A stretch of 48,644 bases of DNA. It comes from Collinsella sp. Lineage in GTDB: Bacteria; Actinomycetota; Coriobacteriia; Coriobacteriales; Coriobacteriaceae. The notes below the pieces were generated by a model that saw only the letters and a list, made by a program, of their open reading frames with translations, made no database searches and was not told where the DNA came from. Made by a program: the position numbers and the translations under genes. Of the stretch, positions 40,919 through 48,644 are shown in pieces. The stretch is from NCBI GenBank assembly GCA_031295725.1, contig JAUMNV010000168.1, positions 1-48,644 of the forward strand, given 5' to 3'. Each line of letters begins with the position of its first letter. Position 1 is the first letter of the stretch.

Positions 40919-41962
40919 TTAAGCCTCCAGCGAATGAGGGGGCACCGATTCGCCGGCGGCAAGGGCAGCCTCGCAGGCCACCACATCGCGCTCGATCTCA
41001 TCGACCAGCGCCATAAACTCCTCGTAAGTGGAACAGCGCACCACATGGGCACGCCAAGCGGCGGCATGGGGCATGCCTTTTAAGTACCAGCTTGCGTACG
41101 TACGGGCACGCGACATGAGCGGCAGGAGCTCATGCGTCAGCGTTAGGTGCTCACGCAGGGCGTCCAGGCGCTCGACGGAACTGCGCGCCGGCACCGGCGT
41201 GCCATCGAGCGCAAGGGCACGAGCATCGCCAAACACCCACGGATTGCCGTAGATGCCGCGCGCGATAAACACCGCGCTGGCACCCGAGCCTTGCAGATGC
41301 TCAGCAGCGTCCTCGGCCGAGAACACATCGCCCGAACCGATCACGGGAATCTCAACGGCATCTGCGACCTCATCGACGACCGACCAATCCGCCTGGCCCG
41401 TGTAGAGCTGCGTGGCGCAACGACCATGCACCGCCACCGCGGCGACACCGGCACCTTCGAGCATCTGGGCAAACGTCGCGGCATTACGGTCCTCGGCGTA
41501 AAAGCCCTTGCGGATCTTTACGGTCACGGGCACGTGCGCCGCGCCCACCGTGGCCTCGACGATCTTCTCCGCCAGGTCGGGCGTGCGCATGAGCGCCGAG
41601 CCCTCGCCCTTGGTGACAACCTTGCGGGCAGGACAGGCCATGTTGATATCGATGAGCGACAGGCGATCGCCCACACGCTCCTCGACGGCGGCGACTGCAC
41701 TCGCAAACTGATCGGGCTTGGAGCCAAAGAGCTGCACGCAAATCTGCTGCTCCTCGTCGGCCGGTAGCACCAGGCGCCAGGTCTTGTTGCTGGCATAGGC
41801 AAGGCCCGCCACGCTCACCATCTCGCTGTACGCAAGGTTGGCACCGCGGCGGCGACACATGATGCGGTAGGCGGGGTCGGTCACGCCCGCCATGGGAGCC
41901 ATAAGGAACGGCTGCTCGGCATAGGCGCCCAGCAGCCGCTTGCTGTATTCAGAAAGCGCCAT
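40919..41962 (-). CDS. dusB: tRNA-dihydrouridine synthase, DusB type
   Basis: A 347-residue FMN enzyme that reduces uridine in the tRNA D-loop. It shows FLMAPMAGVTDPAYR (19-33), the catalytic-Cys region NMACPARKV (about 105-113) and GSGDVFS for FMN binding. It begins 4 bp after lepA and ends 2 bp before hemW, so the three are one transcription unit. Confidence 0.92.
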   Translation of the reverse strand: MALSEYSKRLLGAYAEQPFLMAPMAGVTDPAYRIMCRRRGANLAYSEMVSVAGLAYASNKTWRLVLPADEEQQICVQLFGSKPDQFASAVAAVEERVGDRLSLIDINMACPARKVVTKGEGSALMRTPDLAEKIVEATVGAAHVPVTVKIRKGFYAEDRNAATFAQMLEGAGVAAVAVHGRCATQLYTGQADWSVVDEVADAVEIPVIGSGDVFSAEDAAEHLQGSGASAVFIARGIYGNPWVFGDARALALDGTPVPARSSVERLDALREHLTLTHELLPLMSRARTYASWYLKGMPHAAAWRAHVVRCSTYEEFMALVDEIERDVVACEAALAAGESVPPHSLEA

Positions 41963-41966
41963 AGAC

Positions 41967-43778
41967 CTACTCGTCCACCTTGAGGATCGCCATAAAGGCC
42001 TCCTGCGGGACCTCGACCGATCCGATGGCCTTCATGCGCTTCTTGCCCTCTTTCTGCTTCTCGAGCAGCTTGCGCTTACGCGAGATATCGCCGCCGTAGC
42101 ACTTGGCAAGCACGTCCTTGCGACGCGCTTTGACGGTGGAACGGGCAATGATCTTGTTGCCGATGGCACCCTGGATGGGCACCTCGAACAGCTGACGCGG
42201 AATAATCTCCTTGAGCTTGTCGCATAGACCGCGGGCTAGGCCATAGGCCTTGTCCTTGTGCACGATAAACGAAAGCGCGTCCACCTCGTCGCCCGAAAGC
42301 AGGATATCGAGCTTGACGAGCTCGGAGGGACGGTACTCGTTGAACTCGTAGTCGAGCGAGGCATAGCCCTTGGTACGGCTCTTGAGCTGGTCAAAGAAGT
42401 CCAAGATGAGCTCGGCAAGCGGCATATCGAAGCGCATCTCAACCGACTTGCTCGTGAGATGGATCATGTCGGTCGTAACGCCGCGGTGCTCGATAGCGAG
42501 CTGCATGACGGCACCCGTATACTCGGGCGGGCAGATGATCTTTGCCTTGAGGTAGGGCTCCTCAATGCGCTCGATGCGCGTAGCCTCGGGCAGATCCTGC
42601 GGGCTGCGGACATCAATCATCTCGCCGTCTGTCTTGTAGACGTGATAGTCCACCGAGGGGCTCGTGGCAATGAGGTCAAGATTGAACTCGCGCTCCAGGC
42701 GCTCCTTGACGACTTCCATATGCAGCAGGCCCAAGAAGCCCACGCGGAAGCCAAAGCCGAGCGCCACCGAGGTCTCGGGCTCCCACACCAACGACGGGTC
42801 GTTGACGTGCAGCTTATCGAGCGCGTCACGCAGGTTCTCGTAGTCCTTGTTATCGATCGGGAACAGGCCCGTATAGACCATGGGCTTGGCCTCGCGGTAG
42901 CCGGGAAGCGGCTCGGGGCAGGGATTCGACGCCCACGTGAGGGTATCGCCCACGCGAACGGCCTCGGGATCCTTCAGGCCCGTGACCACGTAGCCCACCT
43001 CGCCGACCGTCAGCGCATCGACCGGGGTCTCGGCGGGACGCTTGACGCCCACGCCATCGACCAAAAAGTCGCCCTTTGCCTGCATCATGCGCAGGGTATC
43101 GCCCTTTTTGATGGAACCGTCAAAGACGCGGACCGTGGCGACGACGCCACGATACTCGTCGAAGTATGAATCCAGAATGAGTGCCTTGAGCGGCGCATTC
43201 GCATCGCCCTTGGGCGGAGAGATCAGAAAGACAATGGACTCCAGCAGATCGTGGATGCCCTCGCCGGTCTTGCCCGAGACACACACGGCATCATCGGCAG
43301 GGATCGCCAGGTCATCCTCGATCTCGGTCTTAACCTCGTCGGGATGGGCCGAGGGCAGGTCGATCTTGTTGATGGCCGGCACAATGTCCAGATTGGCGTT
43401 CATGGCGAGTGTCGCGTTGGAGACGGTCTGCGCCTCAACGCCCTGCGTGGCGTCGACAACGAGCACCGCGCCCTCACAGGCTGCCAGCGAGCGCGAGACC
43501 TCGTAGGTAAAGTCAACGTGGCCCGGCGTATCGATCAGGTTGAACTGATACGTCTCGCCATCGTCGGCGTCATAGGAAACGCGAACGGCATTGGACTTGA
43601 TCGTGATGCCGCGCTCGCGCTCGATATCCATGGTGTCGAGCAGCTGCGACTCCATGTCGCGTTCGTCGACGGTATGGGTGAGCTCGAGGATGCGATCGCT
43701 GATCGTGGACTTGCCATGGTCGATGTGCGCAACGATTGAGAAGTTGCGGATGTGGGAAATGTCAATTGAAGTATTCAT
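41967..43778 (-). CDS. lepA: Elongation factor 4 (LepA)
   Basis: A 603-residue translational GTPase with G1 AHIDHGKST (about 16-24), DTPGHVDF and NKIDLP, and a C-terminal LepA domain. LepA acts on ribosomes in initiation or elongation under stress. I start at the ATG at 43778, a normal length; the Shine-Dalgarno is poor. The rpsT terminator ends only about 25 bp upstream, leaving little room for a promoter, so expression may rely on read-through. Confidence 0.95.
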   Translation of the reverse strand: MNTSIDISHIRNFSIVAHIDHGKSTISDRILELTHTVDERDMESQLLDTMDIERERGITIKSNAVRVSYDADDGETYQFNLIDTPGHVDFTYEVSRSLAACEGAVLVVDATQGVEAQTVSNATLAMNANLDIVPAINKIDLPSAHPDEVKTEIEDDLAIPADDAVCVSGKTGEGIHDLLESIVFLISPPKGDANAPLKALILDSYFDEYRGVVATVRVFDGSIKKGDTLRMMQAKGDFLVDGVGVKRPAETPVDALTVGEVGYVVTGLKDPEAVRVGDTLTWASNPCPEPLPGYREAKPMVYTGLFPIDNKDYENLRDALDKLHVNDPSLVWEPETSVALGFGFRVGFLGLLHMEVVKERLEREFNLDLIATSPSVDYHVYKTDGEMIDVRSPQDLPEATRIERIEEPYLKAKIICPPEYTGAVMQLAIEHRGVTTDMIHLTSKSVEMRFDMPLAELILDFFDQLKSRTKGYASLDYEFNEYRPSELVKLDILLSGDEVDALSFIVHKDKAYGLARGLCDKLKEIIPRQLFEVPIQGAIGNKIIARSTVKARRKDVLAKCYGGDISRKRKLLEKQKEGKKRMKAIGSVEVPQEAFMAILKVDE

Positions 43779-43803
43779 GCGGACTATCTTACCCGAGCGG
43801 TAC

Positions 43804-43841
43804 AAAAAATGGAGCCTGTTCCATAAAACAGGCTCCATTTA
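43804..43841 (-). terminator. Strong terminator after rpsT
   Basis: On the minus strand AAATGGAGCCTGTT pairs perfectly with AACAGGCTCCATTT around a 6-nt loop and runs into TTTTTG. It lies between rpsT and lepA. Confidence 0.92.
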
Positions 43842-43874
43842 TGCGCGTAATCTGTGTGGTGTGAAATTTACAAC

Positions 43875-44141
43875 TTAGGCGTTGATGCTGTTCACGAGCT
43901 TGGCAAGACCGGACTTGCGGTTGGAAGCCTGGTTCTTGTGGATAACATGCTTGGCGGCAGCCATGTCGAGACGCTTGGTGACGGTCTTGAGGGCAGCCTG
44001 GGCCTTCTCGGCGTCGCCCTCGGCGACGGCGGACTGGACGTGCTTGGTCAGCGTCTTGAGCTCGGACTTGACAGCCTTGTTACGCATGCGAGCTGCCTCA
44101 TTGGTGCGGATACGCTTCTTCTGAGACTTGATGTTTGCCAC
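43875..44141 (-). CDS. rpsT: 30S ribosomal protein S20
   Basis: An 88-residue basic S20 (ANIKSQKKRIRTNEAARMRN at the N-terminus, KHVIHKNQASNRKSGLAKLVN at the C-terminus). It starts with GTG at 44141, preceded by AAAGGA about 10 nt upstream. It has its own promoter after holA, a hairpin in the leader and a strong terminator, so it is expressed as a single gene. Confidence 0.95.
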   Translation of the reverse strand: MANIKSQKKRIRTNEAARMRNKAVKSELKTLTKHVQSAVAEGDAEKAQAALKTVTKRLDMAAAKHVIHKNQASNRKSGLAKLVNSINA

Positions 44142-44167
44142 TTCTGGAGTTCCTTTCGAGTTCCTTG

Positions 44168-44205
44168 CAAAAAATGTATGACACCTCTGAGACACGGTGA
44201 GGTCA
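44168..44205 (-). promoter_or_regulatory. Candidate attenuator in the rpsT leader
   Basis: On the minus strand TGACCTC pairs with GAG-GT-GTCA (a 2-nt bulge), and TACATTTTTTGC follows. It lies right after the predicted start of transcription and before the ribosome binding site. It could end transcription early or regulate S20 synthesis. Confidence 0.4.
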
Positions 44206-44216
44206 TGCAAGCGCCT

Positions 44217-44225
44217 ACTATAGCA
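44217..44225 (-). promoter_or_regulatory. Extended -10 promoter of rpsT
   Basis: On the minus strand TGCTATAGT matches an extended -10 (TGnTATAAT) with one mismatch. No -35 stands out at the right distance, though a TTTGACA lies further upstream (about 44254-44260). Confidence 0.5.
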
Positions 44226-44274
44226 CGCTCCCCCTCAAAGGGATAGAACGAATTTGTCAAATAGGCAGGTATCA

Positions 44275-45237
44275 TCACGATTTTCTCAAGATGTTCGTAA
44301 TCCAGAGCAAAAGCGCGGTCTCAGAATCGGCCGAACCCTTGAGCGCGAGCTCCACATCGACCGCACCCTCAAGCGCTGCGACGAGCTCTGCCATCGAAAA
44401 GCGACGTGCCCAGGTCAGGTGATTCTTGACCTGCCAGGACTGGAGCTTGAGCGTTGCGGCCAGCTCACGACCCTGTCCGCGCGCATCGAGCGCCTTGGCA
44501 ACGATAAGCTCGCGGATGCGACCGCACAGCAACGTGTAAGTCCACACGTAGCTCTTGGCGGGCAATAGATTGAAAAGCTCGAGCGAGCGTCGCATGTCAC
44601 GGGCCGAGACCGCATTGAGAAAGTCCCAAGGTTGGACCTCGGCCGTACGTACAATCCAGCGCTCAACGTCGGCAAGCTCAATCTGGGGCGCCTCGACCAT
44701 CTGGGCAAGCTTAGCCAAGTCGTTATCGAGCATGCGAGTGTTTTCACCCGAACGCGAGACGAGCTCCTCGGCGGCCGCCGTCGAGATCGACTTGCCGTGC
44801 TGCGTCGCCATCTGCTGCACGCGGCGTGGAAGCTCCCAGCGCTTGGTGCCGGAGCAATCGATCACGGCCTTCTTGTCGATCTTGGCGATCGCCTTATACA
44901 GGCGCGTGTTCTTGGCAAGCGAGTCAGCAATGATGAGGCAGACCGTTGTGGGGCTGGGACTCGCCAAATACTCGACAAGCGGCTCCGAGACCGCCTTGGC
45001 GAGCTTTGAGCAGCCATCAAGGATTACCAGGCGAAACTCGCTGCCCATCGGAAAGGTGTTAAGCGATCCGATAATGGACTCGATATCGGGGTCCTTGGTC
45101 ATGTCGCGCTCGTCGAGGTTGAACTCGACCATGCCCGTCTTTTCCAGACGCGCTTTCATACGCGAGACGGCGTGATCGCGCTTGACTCCGTCGGTACCGA
45201 CGATCAGATATGCCGGCAGCAGACCGATTTCGGACAT
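44275..45237 (-). CDS. holA: DNA polymerase III delta subunit
   Basis: A 320-residue clamp-loader subunit (AYLIVGTDGVKRDHAV, FNLDERDMTKDPDIESIIGSLNTFPM, RLVILDG). HolA opens the beta clamp. The Walker-like first motif is degenerate, as usual for delta. AGGGGAG supports the ATG at 45237; the frame is open further upstream. It follows comEC, as yqeN does in Bacillus. Confidence 0.92.
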   Translation of the reverse strand: MSEIGLLPAYLIVGTDGVKRDHAVSRMKARLEKTGMVEFNLDERDMTKDPDIESIIGSLNTFPMGSEFRLVILDGCSKLAKAVSEPLVEYLASPSPTTVCLIIADSLAKNTRLYKAIAKIDKKAVIDCSGTKRWELPRRVQQMATQHGKSISTAAAEELVSRSGENTRMLDNDLAKLAQMVEAPQIELADVERWIVRTAEVQPWDFLNAVSARDMRRSLELFNLLPAKSYVWTYTLLCGRIRELIVAKALDARGQGRELAATLKLQSWQVKNHLTWARRFSMAELVAALEGAVDVELALKGSADSETALLLWITNILRKS

Positions 45238-45315
45238 TGCGCTCCCCTCCCGCAGGTCTTCGTATTCGTTCCGTGCCATTCTAGCCCAGGGGCCCACCAC
45301 ACGCCAACGACGTCG

Positions 45316-47619
45316 TCACGGTCGCTGGCATCGCATCGCAAAGCCATTCTCAGTCGGCGTGACGGTAATGTCGCCGTGTTCGATGGTGCACGCGAACACG
45401 CCGCCCGCTTCCTTCACGGCATCGATGCAGGCATCGGACGGATGACCGTATCGATTCCCCTCGCCCGCGCTCGCGAGGGAAAGCTCGGGCTTCAGGACGT
45501 CCAGCAACTCACCATCAACTGAAACCTTGGAGCCGTGATGCCCAAGTTTAAGTACATCGATATCCCCCACCTCCTGCACGAATTCCCGTTCTTGGTCGAG
45601 CTCGGCATCGCCGGTGAGGAGCATACACAGGCCCTTGCCTTCCTGAACATAAGAGAGTAGCAGGACAAGCGAGTCCTCATTTCCCTCGCCATCCACGGAC
45701 TCGAATGGCCACATCACGCGAGCGCAAAATGAGCCGATGTCAACCGTATCCCCACGGCGCACCTGCCGATACTCCACGCCAGGTCGGTTCAATACTTCGG
45801 CAGGAGCATCCTCCAGCGCATCAGCCGCCACGGCAATCGTTCCAACCGAAAACTGTTCGAGCACGGCAGGCAGACCACCCCAGTGGTCCTCATCCCAATG
45901 CGTAACAAAGACGGCATCGATATGGTGCACGTTATTGCGAACCAACGCCGCCACCACGCGCTCGTCGAGCCCGCAGTCGACGAGCGCTACTACGCCGCCC
46001 TGGCGGATAAGAATCGCATCCGCCTGGCCCACATCGAGCACCGTCACCGAAGGCGGAGCGAATCGATCCCAGTAGACGTACGGAATCGCAGCCAAGAGCA
46101 CCAGGCATGCAAGCCCCACCGCCATAGGACGTGCACGGGGACGCGGCCACCAGACCAGCAGAACCGCCAGCAAACACGGCACTAGGTAAATCCACATGCT
46201 ATCGGGCGGCACGCTCACGGATGCACCCGGCACCGCGGCAAACAGCTGCTCGAAAAACAGCGCGCAACGGGCGGCAATCATGGGCACAACGAGCGCCCAA
46301 GTCCGCAACGGTGCCACGAGCGAAAAGGGAACCAGCACGATGGACACAGCAAGCAGTACGCTCACCACCGGACCGATGACCGCATTTGCCAACGGAGCAA
46401 TGAGCGAGAACGTACCGAAGGCGGGAATGGTAATGGGAAGAGTCGCCAGTTGCGAGCACAGCGTGACGGAAAGCATGCTTGCAACGCCCGATGGCACACT
46501 CAGCTCACCCAAAGCGAAGGTCGCATAGGGGCAAAAGCACAGAATGGCAAAGACGCTGGCACATGAAAGCTGAAAGCCCATCTCGAACAGCACCGTCGGC
46601 CGCAGTAGCACAAAGATGGACATGGTTACGAAGAGTGCCGATGCGCCGTGCCGGCGACGCCCCGCGCCGTTTACGACAAGCGTCGCGAACACCATGCAGC
46701 ACGCGCGCACGGCCGAGGGAGACGCGCCCGTAAAGACAGCGTAGCCCACAAGCGTTATCGCCAATATCGCCCGCTGAAGACCACGTGAGCAGCGAGTCTT
46801 TTGCAATACACCCTCGATTACAAACCCCACGATAGCCAAATGGCTGCCGGAGACGGCTATAAGATGCGCCGTTCCCGTCACCGAAAACCAATCGCCCGCC
46901 GACTGGGCGCGCAGCTCGGCCGAACGACCGCAGACGACACCGGCTATGAGTGCACGCGCCGGGTCGGTCGCAGGCGCGATGGACGCAAGCAGCCCATTTC
47001 GCAGCCGAAGCAGCGGCCCCGGAGAGCCCTCATCGACCGACACAATCCGAACGGCTTTTACCTTGCATACCTCGCCTCGGAGCACGCGCGATTGTCCATA
47101 CGCATCGTTCTCAAAACGTGAAACGCGACCGATAACACGCACGTGCGCCCCGACCTTGAGCTCGCGGTCGCACGATAGGCGAACCGTTGCCAAGTTCTTA
47201 CCGTCCGCGCGTGCCTCGCAGGTATAGGAATACACGTCGTCGTTTATGGATGGATCGCCCTGCACGATAAACTCGAGGCCGCTTGCCGCTCGACCGTCGA
47301 GCGCCTTCGAGGCGCTGAGCGCACCCACAGCCCACCACGCCGAGACGACCGCTCCCGCCACGAGACCGACGGACGCGGCATACAACCACCACTTCAAAGG
47401 GGCAAGCCGCGCACAAGATTGAGCCAGCACAACGAATACCGCCGCCGCAACGGGAATGACCCATAGCAGCCCGACCGCCGGCGCCCGCTCCCTCAGCAGC
47501 GCATCAGCGGCCACGTTGAGCACCAAGGCGCAGCTCATGCACATGCCGGCACACAAGGCCATCGTCCACGGAAGCAGGGGCCGCGGAGGCATCACACGCT
47601 CGCGCTCGGTCGCACTCAT
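45316..47619 (-). CDS. comEC: ComEC/Rec2 DNA-uptake channel with MBL domain
   Basis: A 767-residue membrane protein: N-terminal hydrophobic helices and OB-like extracellular domain (about 25-210), the Competence channel domain (about 220-500) and a C-terminal metallo-beta-lactamase-like domain (about 515-767) with VTHWDEDHWGG and LKLGHHGSK. It carries single-stranded DNA across the membrane in transformation. Translation probably starts at the ATG at 47619, which overlaps the comEA stop (ATGA). Both comE genes are intact, but genes for the uptake pilus are not in this window. Confidence 0.93.
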   Translation of the reverse strand: MSATERERVMPPRPLLPWTMALCAGMCMSCALVLNVAADALLRERAPAVGLLWVIPVAAAVFVVLAQSCARLAPLKWWLYAASVGLVAGAVVSAWWAVGALSASKALDGRAASGLEFIVQGDPSINDDVYSYTCEARADGKNLATVRLSCDRELKVGAHVRVIGRVSRFENDAYGQSRVLRGEVCKVKAVRIVSVDEGSPGPLLRLRNGLLASIAPATDPARALIAGVVCGRSAELRAQSAGDWFSVTGTAHLIAVSGSHLAIVGFVIEGVLQKTRCSRGLQRAILAITLVGYAVFTGASPSAVRACCMVFATLVVNGAGRRRHGASALFVTMSIFVLLRPTVLFEMGFQLSCASVFAILCFCPYATFALGELSVPSGVASMLSVTLCSQLATLPITIPAFGTFSLIAPLANAVIGPVVSVLLAVSIVLVPFSLVAPLRTWALVVPMIAARCALFFEQLFAAVPGASVSVPPDSMWIYLVPCLLAVLLVWWPRPRARPMAVGLACLVLLAAIPYVYWDRFAPPSVTVLDVGQADAILIRQGGVVALVDCGLDERVVAALVRNNVHHIDAVFVTHWDEDHWGGLPAVLEQFSVGTIAVAADALEDAPAEVLNRPGVEYRQVRRGDTVDIGSFCARVMWPFESVDGEGNEDSLVLLLSYVQEGKGLCMLLTGDAELDQEREFVQEVGDIDVLKLGHHGSKVSVDGELLDVLKPELSLASAGEGNRYGHPSDACIDAVKEAGGVFACTIEHGDITVTPTENGFAMRCQRP

Positions 47620-48329
47620 ACGCAGATGCAATCTTTGATTTTGGCAAGCTTCTTCTCGCCGATTCCCGACACACGCATCAGATCGTCAACCGAGGCAAAA
47701 GCACCGTTCTTTGTCCGTTCATCGATAATCGACTGGGCCATGGAGGGACCGATGCCCGAGAGCGTCTGCAGCTCTGCCGCGCTTGCCGTATTGATGTTTA
47801 CTAGGCCTGTTGCGCCACTCACGCCCGATGATGTGGAAGCCCCACCATCAACACCGACTTCCGCAATGGACGCCTGCTGCTCCCCTACCGTTGGAACATG
47901 GATTTTTTGTCCATCAGTGACCTTAGATGCCCGATTAAGCCCCGTAACGTCAGCCTCGGGCGCCAGCCCGCCGGCGGCATCGATCGCCTGGGATACCCGT
48001 GCCCCATCTTTGAGTCTGTATACACCGGGCGACACAACGGCGCCATCGACATCGACATAGACCTCTGCCGCGGCAGAAGCCTTAGTCGAAGAGCCTTCGG
48101 ATGTCTTTCCGCTCGAAGCATCGCCGGATCCCGGCTCCACTAACGAGCCCGTACCATCAGTGCGCTCAAACGACACGCCGCCGGCACCGCCGCCAAGGTT
48201 CGCCATCGCCAAGCCGCTCGCCATCGCAATGACGCCCAATATCGCCACCACCACAGCCTTATGACCGAGCAGCTTGCCTGCCCAGCGGTCCATCTTTTTG
48301 ACCCGTTCGTGTTGTTCGCGCTGCGCCAT
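47616..48329 (-). CDS. comEA: ComEA-type DNA-binding competence protein
   Basis: A 237-residue membrane-anchored DNA receptor: transmembrane segment at about 24-44, Gly/Ser linker, SLBB domain (VYVDVDGAVVSPGVYRL, about 89-105) and a C-terminal double helix-hairpin-helix (INTASAAELQTLSGIGP and VSGIGEKKLAKIKD). GGGAGG supports the ATG at 48329. It overlaps comEC by 4 bp. The upstream gap 48330-48498 shows no obvious promoter. Confidence 0.92.
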   Translation of the reverse strand: MAQREQHERVKKMDRWAGKLLGHKAVVVAILGVIAMASGLAMANLGGGAGGVSFERTDGTGSLVEPGSGDASSGKTSEGSSTKASAAAEVYVDVDGAVVSPGVYRLKDGARVSQAIDAAGGLAPEADVTGLNRASKVTDGQKIHVPTVGEQQASIAEVGVDGGASTSSGVSGATGLVNINTASAAELQTLSGIGPSMAQSIIDERTKNGAFASVDDLMRVSGIGEKKLAKIKDCICV

Positions 48330-48498
48330 AACAAAACCTCCCAACAACATCGTGTCAGGAAAAGAGCCCTGCAACAGCCATGCTTCAAAACCGGTTTTCG
48401 CGGTCAAACCAAAAGCTGACCAAAACCTTGCACAAATCTGTCCATTTATTCAGGCACACGTCAGCAAATGAACACTTAGCCGCAAAATGCCCAGATAG

Positions 48499-48532
48499 AA
48501 AAAGACCGACGATGCAAAATCACCGCCGGTCT
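48499..48532 (-). terminator. Terminator of the gene upstream of comEA
   Basis: On the minus strand AGACCGGCG pairs with CGTCGGTCT (one G-U) and a short GAT/ATC inner pair, followed by TTTTTC. It separates the partial gene at the right edge from comEA. Confidence 0.85.
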
Positions 48533-48542
48533 ATACACAACA

Positions 48543-48644
48543 TTATTCGTGATCTTGGTAAATCTCACGTGGAGCGAGCTCGGAATGCTTGCGTTTTAAG
48601 GTCTTAGGGGCCTTATACGTGTTGCTCTCGAAGTCGATGTACTC
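48543..48644 (-). CDS. C-terminal end of an unidentified protein (5' partial)
   Basis: A frame open to the right edge ends at TAA (48545-48543). The visible 33 residues are hydrophilic (EYIDFESNTYKAPKTLKR, then KHSELAPREIYQDHE). It is followed within 12 bp by a good terminator, which supports it as the true end of a gene. I do not recognise the family. Confidence 0.6.
   Translation of the reverse strand, partial: EYIDFESNTYKAPKTLKRKHSELAPREIYQDHE

Noticed and set aside
45880..45960. Altered metal motif in the ComEC MBL domain (His-x-Asp-x-Asp-His instead of His-x-His-x-Asp-His)
   Set aside because: To my knowledge this Asp variant is common in ComEC/Rec2 proteins, so it is not an anomaly.
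1..48644. CRISPR arrays, tRNA or rRNA genes, IS elements, prophage
   Set aside because: No regularly spaced direct repeats, no cloverleaf-like sequence noticed in the gaps, and no transposase, integrase or phage structural gene among the reading frames.

Overview
The window looks like one stretch of a core chromosome from a high-GC, Gram-positive Coriobacteriia member, most likely Collinsella or a close relative (inference). The reasons are an actinobacterial FHA-MerR(FtsR-like) pair beside gene orders otherwise known from Firmicutes, AGGAGG-type ribosome binding sites, SpoVS in a probably non-sporulating background, and GAAC-N4-GTTC LexA boxes. I see no prophage, IS transposase, CRISPR array, rRNA or tRNA.

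Layout. 1-3170 (+): end of an unknown gene, FHA protein, FtsR-like regulator, apt, secreted NlpC/P60 hydrolase. 3240-4940: degV (+) facing a DUF1836 regulator (-), with a related CTAG-containing site upstream of each. 5098-7455: trxB (-) and a diacylglycerol glycosyltransferase (+), divergent. 7456-7846: gene-free, three large palindromes. 7847-10751: dut, nrdR and a LysM membrane protein (-), divergent from lexA plus a membrane acyltransferase-like gene (+), with three evenly spaced LexA boxes between. From 10736 to the end nearly everything is on the minus strand. Read in transcription order it is comEA-comEC-holA-rpsT-lepA-dusB-hemW-(membrane J protein)-dnaJ-mtaB-phoH-ybeY-dgkA-era-recO-rpsO-pnp-rnj-ftsK-rodZ-yajQ-rimO-pgsA-cinA-recA-recX-rny-(GHKL ATPase)-spoVS-miaB-miaA-hflX. 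This closely matches two Bacillus subtilis neighbourhoods (comE to recO, and rpsO to miaA/hflX) joined together.

How the genes work together. One theme is RNA turnover and translation quality: PNPase, RNase J, RNase Y, YbeY, Era, HflX, LepA, S15, S20. A second is tRNA and ribosome modification: MiaA, MiaB, MtaB, RimO, DusB. A third is DNA uptake, repair and SOS: ComEA/EC, HolA, RecO, RecA/X, LexA and the SOS-linked LysM protein. A fourth is envelope and division: FtsK, RodZ, PgsA, DgkA, the glycosyltransferase, NlpC/P60.

The most unusual signal is a family of long palindromic intergenic elements, two between the glycosyltransferase and dut and two between rnj and pnp. Each pair is convergent. 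All four share short conserved core motifs, but their outer stem arms are locus-specific and still fully or almost fully complementary, and the inner stems of the second pair differ by compensatory changes. Other items worth a look are the GHKL ATPase between RNase Y and SpoVS, the membrane-tailed DnaJ standing where hrcA-grpE-dnaK would be expected, the LexA box triplet with exact 28-bp spacing, the shared degV/DUF1836 site, and a hairpin that encloses the nrdR start site.
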